A DNA stretch of 64,000 nucleotides from Adiantum capillus-veneris. Lineage: Eukaryota > Streptophyta > Polypodiopsida > Polypodiales > Pteridaceae. Position 1 is the stretch's first letter; each line of letters begins with the position of its first letter. Made by a program: the position numbers and the translations under genes. Below are positions 1 through 11,706 of this stretch, one piece after another. The stretch is taken from assembly GCA_014529385.2 (NCBI GenBank), contig CM043970.1, forward strand, positions 60,005,523 to 60,069,522, in the 5' to 3' direction. A model generated the notes under the pieces. The model searched no databases. It had not been told where the DNA came from and was given only the letters and a program-made list of their open reading frames with translations.

Positions 1-677
1 CATAGGTTTCCTAGAGATGTAGTGGTCCCTGTTATTGACTTTGCGGAAAATTACTCATTTAAGAAGCAAAATGAAATCCAGTCAATGCATTGGTACTCTT
101 CACAAGTCACCATCTTGGTGCACATTACATACATTTGAGACGAGAAAGACCAGGTGTTAAAATATACACATTTTTACATTTCTGATGACAAAGATCATGA
201 CACACTCTTTGTGCAACATTGCTTGCAACTGCATAGTGTTTGGCTTCAAAATCAAGGATTCAACTTCTTGAAGCAGCACTGGGTGTGGTCAGATGGATGT
301 GCTGCTCAATTCAAGTCATCTAGACCGTTCTTCTTTGTGTCAAGGTACGCCAGGTTTTATTCCACCTCTGATGAAAAGTTTCCAAAAATTTGTTTCTACC
401 CAGCATTGAAGGTGGGTCATTGTTTTAGGTACTATGGTTTGACTGGCATTGAAATGCCGTGGAGTTTCTTTGCCTCGGGCCACGGCAAAGGGGAGCATGA
501 TGGGGCAGGGGCAGTTGTTAAGAGGGCTTTAACACATGAGCAGTTAAAGGCTGATGCATGGCACATGAAGTGTGCCAAGGATGTTGTTGGCTTCTTGAAG
601 CATAAATTTAATGATGAAAGTGTTCACACAGGGGTGAATAGGATTTTTTGGGAGGTCCAAGCAACTGAGGTGCCAAG
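1..677 (+). pseudogene. Transposase-like ORF, 5' part (split by element 1)
   Basis: The frame is open from the left window edge apart from a TGA at 136-138, and runs to the insertion point at 677. The protein has the pattern DFAENYS...QNEIQS...HIT, then YISDD..HDT, then WVWSDGC.AQFKS, then GHGKGEHDGAGA..KRAL. I know this pattern only from uncharacterised, probably transposase-derived proteins with Asp-rich motifs; I cannot assign a superfamily. The first in-frame start after the stop would be GTG at 154, so the true start lies upstream of the window. After base 677 the frame runs twelve codons into the LTR of element 1 before stopping at 714. The rest of the gene continues in frame at 19049. 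Two further in-frame stops there show it is dead. It could also be a domesticated transposase; the stops argue against present function. Confidence 0.6.
673..677. repeat. Target-site duplication CCAAG, left copy
   Basis: CCAAG directly precedes the TGTTAAGG end of the left LTR and recurs at 19044-19048 directly after the right LTR. A five-base duplication is the usual signature of Ty3/gypsy integrase. It fixes both element borders. Confidence 0.93.
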
Positions 678-1690
<1,013 letters not shown>

Positions 1691-1702
1691 CTCCCCCCCC
1701 CC
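1691..1702 (-). promoter_or_regulatory. Element 1 polypurine tract
   Basis: On the minus strand a run of ten G followed by AG directly precedes the LTR start TGTTGAGCC. This is the plus-strand DNA priming site of reverse transcription and fixes the element's direction. Confidence 0.9.
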
Positions 1703-1739
1703 ACGTTCATGTCGTCCCTGACATGACTTTTATGCTTGG

Positions 1740-4206
1740 TCAATAAAGTCCTGTCGTCTTGAGCATCTGCAAATGTGATTCGTATCGTAGGTTGCCGATG
1801 GTCAAGGTTGGGCCGAATATTTTGCTTTCGTGGGTGAAAAAGCCGGTGTAGAAAGCTTCTTCGAATGTTTGCATGTGGAAGCTAGGCAAAAACATAATCC
1901 TTTGGTATAGGAGGTGTAACACTTTTGGAGAAGGCTGCAATGAAAGATCGTACATCATATCAGACACCGTGTTGGCCGTCGATAGTAGACTCGAGTTCGT
2001 GGCTTTATCTGGCGCGAACACATCAATGCAAGCTAAGAGAGTCCTGCAGATTTTCTTGAGCATCTGACATGAAAGGTCAGGAGAGCCAGTAAAGAGCTTG
2101 ATGGTGCCCGTTAGGGTTTTCACCATGTAGGCTTTACCTATTCTCTCTCTTGCCTTTGGTCCTGGCATCCTGGGATAATTAAGCCAATTTGGCTTCTTTT
2201 CTGCAATCCTGCCATGCTCTTTCCAGTTTCTGACTCTTGGCACCGGGCAGAAGGTTGCATCCTCCCGGATCTCCTTTGGTGCCTCCACCAAGTAGATGAG
2301 GTAGGCTAGGTATTTGTTCAGCCAACCTTTCCTCCATCTAGGTTGTGAATCTACTATCTTCTTTGATTGTTCCTCCTTTGTGATGTCGCCTTCGTAAAGA
2401 GCGACATACTGCTCTCCTTCTAGTCTCTTTTTCGTCTTTAGCACTTCAAATTTCATCAAAGGGAAAGGCAAGCTGGGTTGCATCCACTGTTCATGGAGCA
2501 CTTTTGTGTCTAGTCCCTGAAGTCGAATGGAGATTAGGAGTCTCCTCTCCCATTCGATTTCCGCCTTGGCACTCTCCTCTGCTGACTTTTCTATTTGGTC
2601 ATGGAGCCTTTGTTCTTCTTCTTCAGAGATTCTTGAAGTCGAGGCCACCTCTTGAACTGGGGCTGGATCTTCAATTGTGGTTGCCTCTCCAGTTTCTGGT
2701 AGCTCTATGGCTGCTCCACCTGATTCTTCGTGTGGTGTCTCTGTCTCTCTTCTTTGTTGCTCTTGTAGATCTTGGAGCTGTTTGCGGAGGGCCTCATTCT
2801 CTGTCCGTAGTGTTTGATTTTCTAATGTGAGCCTCTCCTCTGCGGCCAATGATCCCTCCGCAATGTGCAACCTTTGCACTTACTCTAATCTTAGCTCTCT
2901 TTGTAAGCTTCGGACCTGGTCTTCCAAAACTGGTACGATAGCTCCCTCTTGTTCGGTTCCTGCTCTGCTAGCTCTAGGGGTAGACCTGAGTCTAGTGATT
3001 GTTCTTTCTTGGAGCTCAACTCTTTCCCTTAGCTCAATGAGCTCATCCTTATCCGCCTCCAACTCATCCTCTATCCTCTCCCTTGCTTCCTGTGCACTTG
3101 TTACTTCTCTTGAAGCCTCGGCTAGTTGGAGTATCAAGCCGTCTCTCTCGTTTTCCGCGTCATAGAGTGATGCTTTATGACTTTCAGATTCAGTCATAGC
3201 ATTCTCTAAATTTCTCTGCAACTCCGCTTCCCTTTGTTTGGCTGTCTCAATCTCTACTTCCTTTGCCTTGGACCTTTCTTTTATCTTGCTGAGCAGTTCA
3301 TGCACCATGTGCATGTCTTTTTCATCATCATCTGTCAACTCTAAAGCTCTTTCCGCCACCACCTCCACTAGATTTGGCTCTTCTAGTATTTTCGGTTCGT
3401 CCAGTTTCTCTTCACTTTCTTTTTTACTCTTTGTCTTTTTCTCCGTCCCTCTCCGTTCATCTTGTTTTTGTAGGGTGATCCCATAAACTGCCTGAAGGGC
3501 ATCTTCTTCGGTGTATCCTATCTCTACCAGATCCTTATAATCATTTCTCTTTTGCTGAACTGGATCTATCTTCTTTTCTTTGGTCTCGGCTTCTGGCTTT
3601 TCCAAAACATCTGTGTCCACCTCTACTGTGGTCTCTTCCACAATTTTTTCCGTCTTCTTCGGGCTTGGTACATCAGTCATAGAGGGATGTTTGTCCTCGG
3701 CTTCCTTGGCTTTCCCTTTGTCGGCTTGCCCATCTTTCTCTTGAGGCTTAGTAGACCCATCTACTTTCCTTTTCCCCTTGTCGTCCTTTTTCAGCTCATC
3801 TTTTAATTGTTGTACCTCCTCTTCACTGTATGGCTGTCAATGTGGCTTTTCCATCCTTCTGAATGGATGTTGCCAACTCGTACACTCTTCTTGTATCCAC
3901 ACCTGATGGTCTCGAGGTGAAGAAACTGTGCAAGCCTGCCCTTTCCAGGTACCTACTGATGTCTTCTGACCTGCTATAATCTACCAATTCCTGTGGGATC
4001 ATCGGTGCATCCACCGCTTGCCCTTGAGGATCTCTGAAAGTCCCCTGGTAGATCTTTATTCCCTCTTTCTCCAATACTGCTTCCTCCACCCAAGTTTTGG
4101 TTGGCTTGAGGGTTTCTGCTGGAATGTCAAATGGTTCCGCTTCTGCAATAGCATCGTTAATTGTCGGTCTTTTTCTCTTCGTTGCTGATGACTTGGTGGA
4201 ATCCAT
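1740..4206 (-). pseudogene. 3' accessory ORF of element 1: coiled-coil protein with conserved C-terminal domain
   Basis: One reading frame of about 820 codons, broken by a single frameshift near 3826 and one in-frame TAA at 2880-2882. The first ~125 residues, from ATG at 4206, are basic at the tip (KRKR) and then globular, with motifs VDYSRSEDI and SRPSGVDTRRVYE. Next come roughly 350 residues of Lys/Glu-rich sequence and heptad coiled coil (for example ENQTLRTENEALRKQLQDL). The C-terminal ~280 residues hold RWRKGWLNKYL, WLNYPRMPGPK, and MMYDLSLQPS...MFLPSFHMQTFEE. The same C-terminal motifs recur, decayed, at 59900-60420 beside element 3. There is no convincing signal peptide or membrane segment, so I do not call it envelope-like. 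It occupies the place where Athila-type elements carry an extra 3' ORF. Function unknown; oligomerisation is likely from the coiled coil. Confidence 0.75.
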
Positions 4207-4373
4207 GGATCCTGTAACTCCAATTTCAGAAGTTAGCGTCTTTTTAGTACTGAAAGCCGAAATGAAGCTTTTAACTATTCAAATGACTTGAAAATTGAAA
4301 CATGAGCTATTCAGGGCCTACGGATGCAAGGTAGGTGAAAAAATATGCAAAATGGGCTCAAAATCATGCTGGA

Positions 4374-5382
4374 GACATCATACACGTATGATGTCTTTTG
4401 TGTCAAAATGACTTCATATTGGTTGTGCTTGTAGCTGATAGTGTATACATGATTATCATATGCTTGGATTTGAGTTTGGATCCCATTTGGTCAAGTTTTG
4501 GCCAATTTAGTCCAGTTTCGGCTCTTGGAAAAATTTTGAAAGGGAATTGGATTTTATGATCCAAATTGGATAAAACTTGGTGGTTCACTTTCAAATGGCA
4601 TGTAGATCACTTCTGTTTGGTGGTTGAAGCCCTGAGGTGCCAAAATCACATAGTGAGACGTCATACGCGTATGATGTCTTTTAGTGTATTTTTAGACCAA
4701 ATTTCTCTATAAGCTTGGATTTGGCTTTAGATAGGCTTATTCAGTGGATTTATGAAGTTTGGATAGATTTTGGGCTAAAAATGGCTCTGGAGACATCATA
4801 CGCGTATGATGTCTTTTTCATCAATTTTGCATGGGATTGGTTCTGTGGACTCCCCATGTACTAGTGAAGGACTGTTCTTACTCAAATCTTGGTTTGGACT
4901 TGAGTATGTTGGATTTGGGCCAAAAATAGGCTTTAGGTGAAGGATTTTCCCTCAATTGGGCTAATGGGGTGATCCTCTTGACCAAATGGTTCCAAATTTC
5001 ATATGTAGCATGTATTAGATATATATAATGGATGTATGATGACAAATGAGCAGTTTTGGCTCTGTAAGTGCAAATAGACATCATACGCGTATGATGTCTT
5101 TTGTGTCAAAATGGTGCTTTTTGGTTCCAGATAGCTTGTAGATGTGTTTAACAACAATCCTACAAGGTTTCAATGAGTTTGGAGTTATTTTGACAAAATT
5201 AGGACCAAAAATCAATTTTATGGCCTACTTTGCGTCTTTTTGGTTTTCCTTGGGTTTTCTAACTCCAATTCTCATGATACTTGGTTCATAGGATGTGATT
5301 AACATGTGGAATGAGGCTATGCACTCAAATATTGAAATGGATGTGAAATTCATGCTGTGAGACATCATACGCGTATGATGTC
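4374..5382. repeat. 3' block of five 22-bp palindromes
   Basis: Copies start at 4374, 4657, 4792, 5077 and 5361. Each is the 11-base half-site GACATCATACG followed directly by its reverse complement; the first two copies carry one mismatch. Most have T/A-rich flanks that lengthen the symmetry. Successive distances are 283, 135, 285 and 284 bp. The intervening DNA keeps only scattered similarity, whereas the palindromes are nearly invariant. The block lies between the W-repeat region and the 3' coiled-coil ORF. No coding frame is supported in it. Confidence 0.93.
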
Positions 5383-7021
5383 TTTTCTTGAAATGTTGGT
5401 CTTTTTGTGCAAAGAATGCTTTGTGCTACTGCCCTAAGCCCTGCTAACTAGTTTTCAACTTAAAAAGTCATCAGTTTCGCTAAAAATCCCCCTTATAGGC
5501 ATTTCAGTCTCCGAAGTCGTCTTTTTGCCTTGGAGTTGAATTTCTTCAACTTTTCTTCTCGAGAGTTGCATTTCCAGCTCATTGGATATGTTGTGAAGCC
5601 ATCTATTTGGTTGAACTTGACTTTGGCTCCATGTTCTCCATCTTTCTCCCTTTGGTTTCCCGAAAGCGTCTTTTTCACCATCGGTAAGTGAATCAGCTTT
5701 CTTTTGGGTTTTGCTTGCAAACATAAGTCATCGATAGTTACTTGAAGCTGCTTGTGAAGCTTCATTTCATTCGGTCGTCAATTTCAGCCGTTATGCCAAA
5801 ATGACGCTTTGTGTGTCCGCAGCCAAATCGGTTGTTCCGACCTACTTTTTGTGATTCAAACTTGGAGATATTCTATGGTTGCATTGTCCTTGATGTGGTT
5901 GAACTTCCTATGAAGTTTCGTGTTGTTTCGACAACTTTTTCCTGTTTGCCTCTTGCAGGCTCTGTTGACCTAGGGTTTTTCCAGTCGTTCTTTATCGAGC
6001 TTTGAGTGTTAGAAACCCATCTTCTATACTAGGGTAACCCACCTATAAGTTCTTGCAAGGTTTGGCTAGGTGGTTGTGTCACTACCTAGCATTCTACCCC
6101 ATTCCCCGTCTGCTCTTGTTTCTTGGTTTTGGTCAGTTTTCGCGACAAAAGTTAATGATAAGCATCAAAAGCTTATGGAAACGAGTCTACCTCTCATGTC
6201 TGGTGTCCTCTGAGCTCTCGTGGAAGTCGTAGAAGGTCATAGAAGATCTGTGCTCCTGTGGCTCTCTGCTCTTCTCCAAGAAGGTAATAGTGTGAATGAG
6301 CTTGAAAGTGATGTGAAAAATACTTGACTTCGGACTTCCCGGTTCACTTGCCACCAAATTTGTCATGTGCTCCTATCTCGTTGTGAGATGCGCTTTAGGA
6401 TCTGAAATTTCCCAAATCGGACTCCGTTTGACCTGTTTTCTTAGAATTCCGTCCACTTGCCAAAATTCTGCCGTTTCGGACTTTCCGCAACTTTTTCAGA
6501 ATTGTACCCAATTTTTACCATGGGTTGCCCTTGTCATTAGGACCATCACCGTCTATTCTTTTCTTTTTTCCGATCTCATTTCACTTGCTTTTTTCTTATT
6601 TTTCTTTTACTTTTATTAAGAAAATCATAAAAAATAAAGAAAAATAGCAAATTGAAGCCAAAAAATTCCAAACATACACAATAAATAGCTGGTAACCCTG
6701 TGTATATGAATATACACATATTTGTGATTTCTGGACTTGGATTACCACTTTTTAGCTCCAAAAACACTCTTATTTAGTGATATTTACACGTCTAGAGACC
6801 CAAATTCATCATTTGATCTCTTCTTGTTGCAAAACAAGGTATATAAGGGCATAAATATTATCAATATCCGTAATCAAACATAAAAATTACAAAATCATGT
6901 AAGACACTGCCCTTGTAATATAATTTTTGTTTTTCTTTGTTTTTTTGTCGTTTGTAGCTGTTTTGTAGCTCCTGTATACCTGTATACCTCCCCCCCTCCT
7001 AGTCTGAGTCCTCCCGAACGA
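5383..7021 (-). other. Non-coding 3' region of element 1
   Basis: No ORF with recognisable domains. The sequence is AT-rich near 6540-6900. I see no insertion, RNA gene or further palindrome copies here. Confidence 0.6.
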
Positions 7022-7739
7022 CTATGAAGTGTCTGTGGGTGAAGCATTGTAGTTTTTTGGGTCATAAGTTCCCAATGCAATTGTAGAGCGATGATACAAC
7101 AGTCTTTCCAATAAAGCTGCTCTTTGTTTGATTGAAGGATTGGTGGTCGGGTTTTGGGTTGGTTTTGGCACTTCGGTAGTAGAATCAGTAGATGGATTCT
7201 TCTTTACCTTGTTCTTCTTTTTCACAATCCAAATCTGCTTCCGCTTCGCTTGTGCTTGCCACAAACTCTTTGCGACCCAAACCTGCTTTGTTCTTTGTGT
7301 TGATTTCCTCGCCTTGTAATACCTAGGAGTTTCCGTGGATTGTACTGAAGGGAGTTCTTGTTTACAAATCCTTGGGATCCAAATTTGCTTGCTATAGCTT
7401 TGTGCCATCATGAACTTCTTTGGAATCCAGATCTGTTTCACTGTCCTTGATTGTCTGGAATCACTCTGTTGTCTGGTATTGAAGACTCTGTTTTCCACCT
7501 TTGTGTTCTCTGGCACAACCTTTTTTGGTCTCCATACCAACTTTGACTCCGTTTTTTCCCAAGGTTGAGCTGATATATTATTGCTTGTCTTCCTTATCCA
7601 ATGTTGAGAGTTCCTCGTCGAAGAGCAATCCAGTTGTATAGAAACTTTTGGTTGCCATTGCTTCTTCTTTTTCTCTGGTTGTTGTTTACCTTTGTTCTTG
7701 GATTCTTCCTTTGGAGTTGGCACTGCTCCTTTGGTGAAC
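7022..7739 (-). pseudogene. W-repeat tail of the element 1 polyprotein
   Basis: About 240 residues, very basic and Gln/Thr-rich, following the second protease without a frame change. The motif K-x-[ILV]-W-x-x-K recurs: LVWRPK, QIWIPK, QIWIPR, QVWVAK and QIWIVK, plus a looser QWQPK. The last four tryptophans are spaced 16, 34 and 16 residues, giving a ~50-residue higher-order unit with two motifs each. The C-terminus (KQRAALLERLLYHRSTIAL) is conserved in kind with element 3 (KERAQVLQSLLFKSSDSLAI at 49822-49890). Similar short W-x-P-K motifs occur in some plant copia polyproteins, but I know no function for them. The basic, unstructured character would suit nucleic-acid binding; that is inference. 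Confidence 0.7.
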
Positions 7740-8236
7740 TTAACTGATTGACTTTCACCTTCGTATTTGATAAGCATTGATTTAGAACTCCAGTCAATCA
7801 TTGCATTGTATTGCTTCTGCCATGGTTGTCCTAGCAATAATGGATGTTGTGTAGCTTGGTCTTCAACCACGTAAAACATATGAGGATACACATACTGGTT
7901 AATCTGTATATGTAAAACTGTGCATCCTACAGTTTTGATTGAATTCTCAGAGTAACTCTTTAACTCTTGCTTGGCAGTTTATAATTTAGTGGCATTTGTC
8001 AATTGTCTATACAAACTGAGTGAAAGTAGGTTAGTTTGAGCTCCTGAATCCAATAGTGCTCTGGCTTTGATTTGGTTGGTTCCTACTTTGCATTCAATGA
8101 TGGGTTCTTCTTTGTCATTATCCATTTCTGTTATACTGACTGCGTTTATTCGTATTGCTCCTTCATTGCGCTGTTTCTGACGCAGTAGTCTTCTTTTCTC
8201 CATTCTTTCCGTCGCCTCGGCTTGTGCTTCCTCCAC
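7740..8236 (-). pseudogene. Second retropepsin-like domain (PR2), downstream of integrase
   Basis: The domain starts with a Glu/Arg-rich helix (EEAQAEATERMEKRRLLRQK), then IIECKVG...ALLDSGAQTNLLS, which has the catalytic DSG of retropepsins plus the usual A-x-x-N-hydrophobic follow-up. About 85 residues later comes HPLLLGQPW, matching the second retropepsin signature (hydrophobic-hydrophobic-[IL]-L-G-x-x-[WFM]). A single in-frame TAA near 7979 divides it; an in-frame TAG near 8250 separates it from integrase. Reading through those stops, it is a C-terminal extension of the same polyprotein. The regular protease of this element is a different domain upstream of RT (11707-13074). A matching domain with DTGA and LILGVLW follows the integrase of element 3. 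Confidence 0.75.
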
Positions 8237-8251
8237 AATCTTTTTCTGTTT

Positions 8252-9277
8252 CTAGACACGCAGCTTTTCTTGATGTATTTTGAGAAGCATGTCTTGGGTT
8301 AGCGGCAAAAGATACTTTTTCACTCTGCATCCACTAATCCAATTGGGCATTTCTTCTCTGTCTAATGTAGCAAGCTTGACGGCTCCACTTGGTGATAGAT
8401 CTTTAATCACCAGAGGTCCCATCCCTCGCTTTTTAAGCTTCTTAGCATGCTGTTTCAAAGTGTAAACTAGGACATAGTCCCCAACCTTAAACTCTTTAGT
8501 CCGCACATGCTTATCAAAAAATTCCTTTTGTCGCCTTTTTTGAGCGTAGATAGAAGCTACTGCTTTTAGGCGAAGCTCGTCTAGCTTTTCCAGGTCTTCT
8601 ATTCTATCAGAAAGCTCGTGCCCTGTCCACTCTAGATCCTTAGCCACCCTTAAGGTTGAAATCAAGAATTCTATTGGTAGGATAGCATTTAGCCCAAAAA
8701 CCATGTTATATGCGGTCGTTCCTATTGATGTTTTATATGCTACCCTATATGCCCATAATGTTGAATGCAACTTCTGGTCCCAATCAGTTCTCGACTCAGA
8801 TACAATCTTCGTAAGGACCGTGCATATGGTTTTGTTTGTTGCTTCAGCTTGTCCGTTTGCTTGTGGATGATACGGGGCTGATTTCCTATGGATTACCATG
8901 AATTCATCTAGAAGGATCTCTATCACTTCATTTATAAAATGTGTGCCTCGATCACTCACAATTTCTATTGGCAATCCATATCGTACAAAGACGTATTCAT
9001 ATAGAAATTGTGTCGTGGTCCTGGCATCTGCTTTTTGAGTTGCCCTTGCTTCGACCCACTTTGTTAGATAGTCTGTAGCCACAACGATGTATTGTGCATG
9101 AGTCTTATATGCAGGAGGTGAAATGGGTCCGACATAATCAATCCCCCATTTTGCAAAAGCTCTTGCCCCCATCATTGGTCTAAGCGGCATATCATCTCTT
9201 TTAAGTGGTACTTTGGTCCGCTAACAGTCATCACACCATTTAACGTATTCCTCAGCGTCCATATGTAATGTTGGCCA
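8252..9277 (-). pseudogene. Integrase catalytic core and C-terminal domain, element 1
   Basis: Inserts the cDNA into the genome. The DDE triad is visible: GIDYVGPI (first Asp), IVSDRGTHF (second Asp) and ANGQAEATN (Glu). The C-terminal GPF/Y-like part reads FKVGDYVLVY, then GPLVIKDLSPSGAVKLA. There is no chromodomain after it; instead the frame leads into PR2. The second HHCC module directly precedes the core and ends at WCDDC, where Gln has become TAG near 9222; another TAG at 9278-9280 replaces a Trp that is intact in element 3. Confidence 0.9.
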
Positions 9278-9727
9278 CTATATTCCTGCGGCTAAGACAT
9301 GTTTTGCTGTCTTATCACCTAAGAAATGGCCTCCACCTACTCCTCCATGAACTTGCTCCAGGATTATCACATACTCAGACTCTGATGCGCAAATCCTAAG
9401 CTGGTTGTCTTTACCTCTCTTATAGAGTTGATCTCCTATTAAAGCGTAATCTCTAGCTTCTGTCTCTATAGATTTCCGACGAGCTTTTGACGTTCCTTCT
9501 GGGAAAGTTCTATTTGTGAGATATTCAACAATATACTGACTCCATTCCGGAGCGATCATTATCTGATATAATGTCGAATACTCTGCTGATGGTTTTGATG
9601 AACATACAATACATACAGTGACATATTCATGTACGCTTTCTTTCATTCCTGGCCAATAGACTCCCAATTGTAACAAATTCCTATATGTGTTCCTTCTTGA
9701 ACAATGAAATGCACATTCCTGAACATG
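9205..9727 (-). pseudogene. Duplicated linker + HHCC zinc-binding modules before integrase, element 1
   Basis: Two integrase-type N-terminal zinc modules follow one another. Module 1 (about 9605-9727) has H-x6-H in AHVQECAFH, then GVYWPGMKESVHEY and CIVC. Module 2 (about 9220-9349) has H-x6-H in VHGGVGGGH, then WPTLHMDAEEYV and CDDC. Each is preceded by a similar ~60-residue linker: PKWSQNVVSLLT...LYQLGNDHVLRLC for the first and PEWSQYIVEYLT...LYKRGKDNQLRIC for the second. The unit is therefore duplicated as a whole, about 115 residues. Element 3 has the same two modules. A frameshift near 9757 lies within the first copy. Confidence 0.8.
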
Positions 9728-9759
9728 TGCTTCGCGCAGATATATATTATATTCCTCAG

Positions 9760-11556
9760 GTTGATGCATAGTCGTAAAACATGATCATTTCCCAATTGAT
9801 ACAACCTTCTTGCAACCAATTGAAGATTCTTGGATTCCTGAATAGAAATATGTTTCTGGTTGTATTCTCTTCTATCAAACTCTCCTCCATAGGTTAATAG
9901 GCTAACGACATTTTGAGACCACTTCGGTATCATTTCTAAGTTGAACAAGTACGCGTCTGGCATGTCGTCATCTACTCCTATAGGGTCTTCTCCATTCGTC
10001 AATCGCGAAAGATTTTCAGCTCTAAGATGTGTTTTTCCTTTCTTTACTACTACCGTGAAGTCGAATTCCAGTAGGATAATGAACCATTTCACTATTCTCC
10101 CGGTATTGCATGGTTTATTCACTAGGTAGAGCAAAGCTTGGTGATCCGTAAAAAACACAAACTTGTTGGCTAGAAGATAATGCCGATATTTCTTCACAAC
10201 ATATATCATTCCTAATCCCTCTCGCTCTGTTGTGGTGTAATTCTTCTCTGCATTGTTGAGCTGTCGACTGGCGTAACAGATAGGAAAATCCATGTTTCCT
10301 TCTTTTGGCTGAGCCAGAATGCATCCTATTGCATATGCCGAAGCATCTATATGCACATGGAATATCTTCTCCCAATCTGGTGATTTCAAGACTGGAGCAG
10401 TAATGAGTGCCTCTTTCAATTTCTTGAATGATTCCTCACACTCCTCTATCCATTCAAAGTTCACTATTAGCCTGTAAATTGGTTGGCCTATTATAGCGTA
10501 CATGTAAATGAATCTTCTATAATATCCGCAATGTCCCATAAAGCTCTGTACTTGTTTCGTATTGGTTGGTCTAGGCATATCCACTATAACTTTTATCTTC
10601 TCTAGATCCGTGGATATTCCGTTTTGTGAGACAATATGTCCCAGAATTCTGCCCTGTCGGACCATAAACACACATTTCTCAGGATTGAGACAAATGCGAT
10701 ACGTCCTACATTTCTCAAATACTTTTCTTAGGTGTTCTAGATGCTCATCTCTCAGAAGAGAATTTACACATAAGTCATCCATGTATATTTCTAGAAACAA
10801 CCTTAATTATTCTTTGAAAGCATGCGTCATCAGCCTCTGGAAGGTTGCGAGAGCATTGGTTAGACCAAAAGGCATAACCCGATAAGCATAAATTTCCCAC
10901 TCCGTTGCAAAAGCTGTTTTATGTTGATCTTCCAGTGCTATGGCTAGCTGGTTATATCCTGAAAAACCATCAAGAAAGGAGTATGATGTTTTCCCTGATA
11001 CACGCTCTAGAACATGATCAGTTATCGGCAGGGGATAATTGTCCCTGATTGTTGCAACATTCACTTTCTTTAAGTTGACACACACTCGGAGTTTTCCGTT
11101 CTTCTTGGGTACCACCACAATCGGAGATACCCAATCGGTGTGTTCAATCTCGTATATGAATTCAGCTTCCATTAGCTTATCTATCTCTTCTTTGATTCGC
11201 TTAGCAAACGTATCATTATATGTGTATGGTCTCTGTCTGCTAGGCTTTGCGTCTTGTTTTAGTGGGATTGTGTGTTGGCATATTGATGAGTCAACTCCCT
11301 TTAAGTCCTTATAAGACCATGCAAACACATCCCTGTACTCTCTGAGAAGACTCAAAAGTCTCTCTTCCTCGCCTGGAGACAAATCTGTGGCTATGTACAC
11401 CGGTCTAGGTGTCTCACCTAGAGCTGCTAAATCAACTTTTTTTGCATCCTCCGGTCCGTCATAAGATTCGTTCTCCCCTCTCTCTCGAATAGGTTGGGTT
11501 AATACCACCTTCCTATCCTCTATTGTGAATTTCCTGTAGTGAGAGGGAACATCCAT
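9760..11556 (-). pseudogene. Reverse transcriptase and RNase H, element 1
   Basis: RT copies the element RNA into DNA. Visible motifs are EYRDVFAWSYKDLKGV at the start, WVSPIVVVPKKNGKLRVCVN, YPLPITDHVLE, SFLDGFSGYNQ, VMPFGLTNALATFQRLM, and the catalytic YMDD at about 10774-10785, just after an in-frame TAA at 10807-10809. RNase H follows with FHVHIDASAYAIGCILAQ, CYASRQLNNAEKNYTTTERE and FFTDHQALLYLVNK. Except for the stop the frame is intact until the shift near 9757. FGLTNA in place of FGLTNAP is a small departure; the Asp residues needed for catalysis are present. Confidence 0.92.
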
Positions 11557-11706
11557 GTTTTCCTTGATTTTGGCGTTTTCGTCCTCTCCACTCTCAATTT
11601 CTGTCGTCCAAACTTCTTTCAGAGTTTTCTTGAGCTCTCTGTACTTGTTTCTACGTTCTAACTTGGACTCCGTGTGTTCTCTGTTGCACTTGTTCTTTTC
11701 TGATTT

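Noticed and set aside
1740-4206. Envelope-like gene in the 3' ORF position
   Set aside because: No signal peptide, transmembrane segment or cleavage site is visible; the protein is charged and coiled coil.
4374-5382. CRISPR-like array of evenly spaced palindromic repeats
   Set aside because: Spacers are 100-260 bp, mutually similar in part, lie in a plant retrotransposon, and no cas gene is present.
5455-5765. Two overlapping ~90-codon minus-strand ORFs in the element 1 non-coding block
   Set aside because: They overlap in different frames, have no counterpart in element 3 and no known motif.
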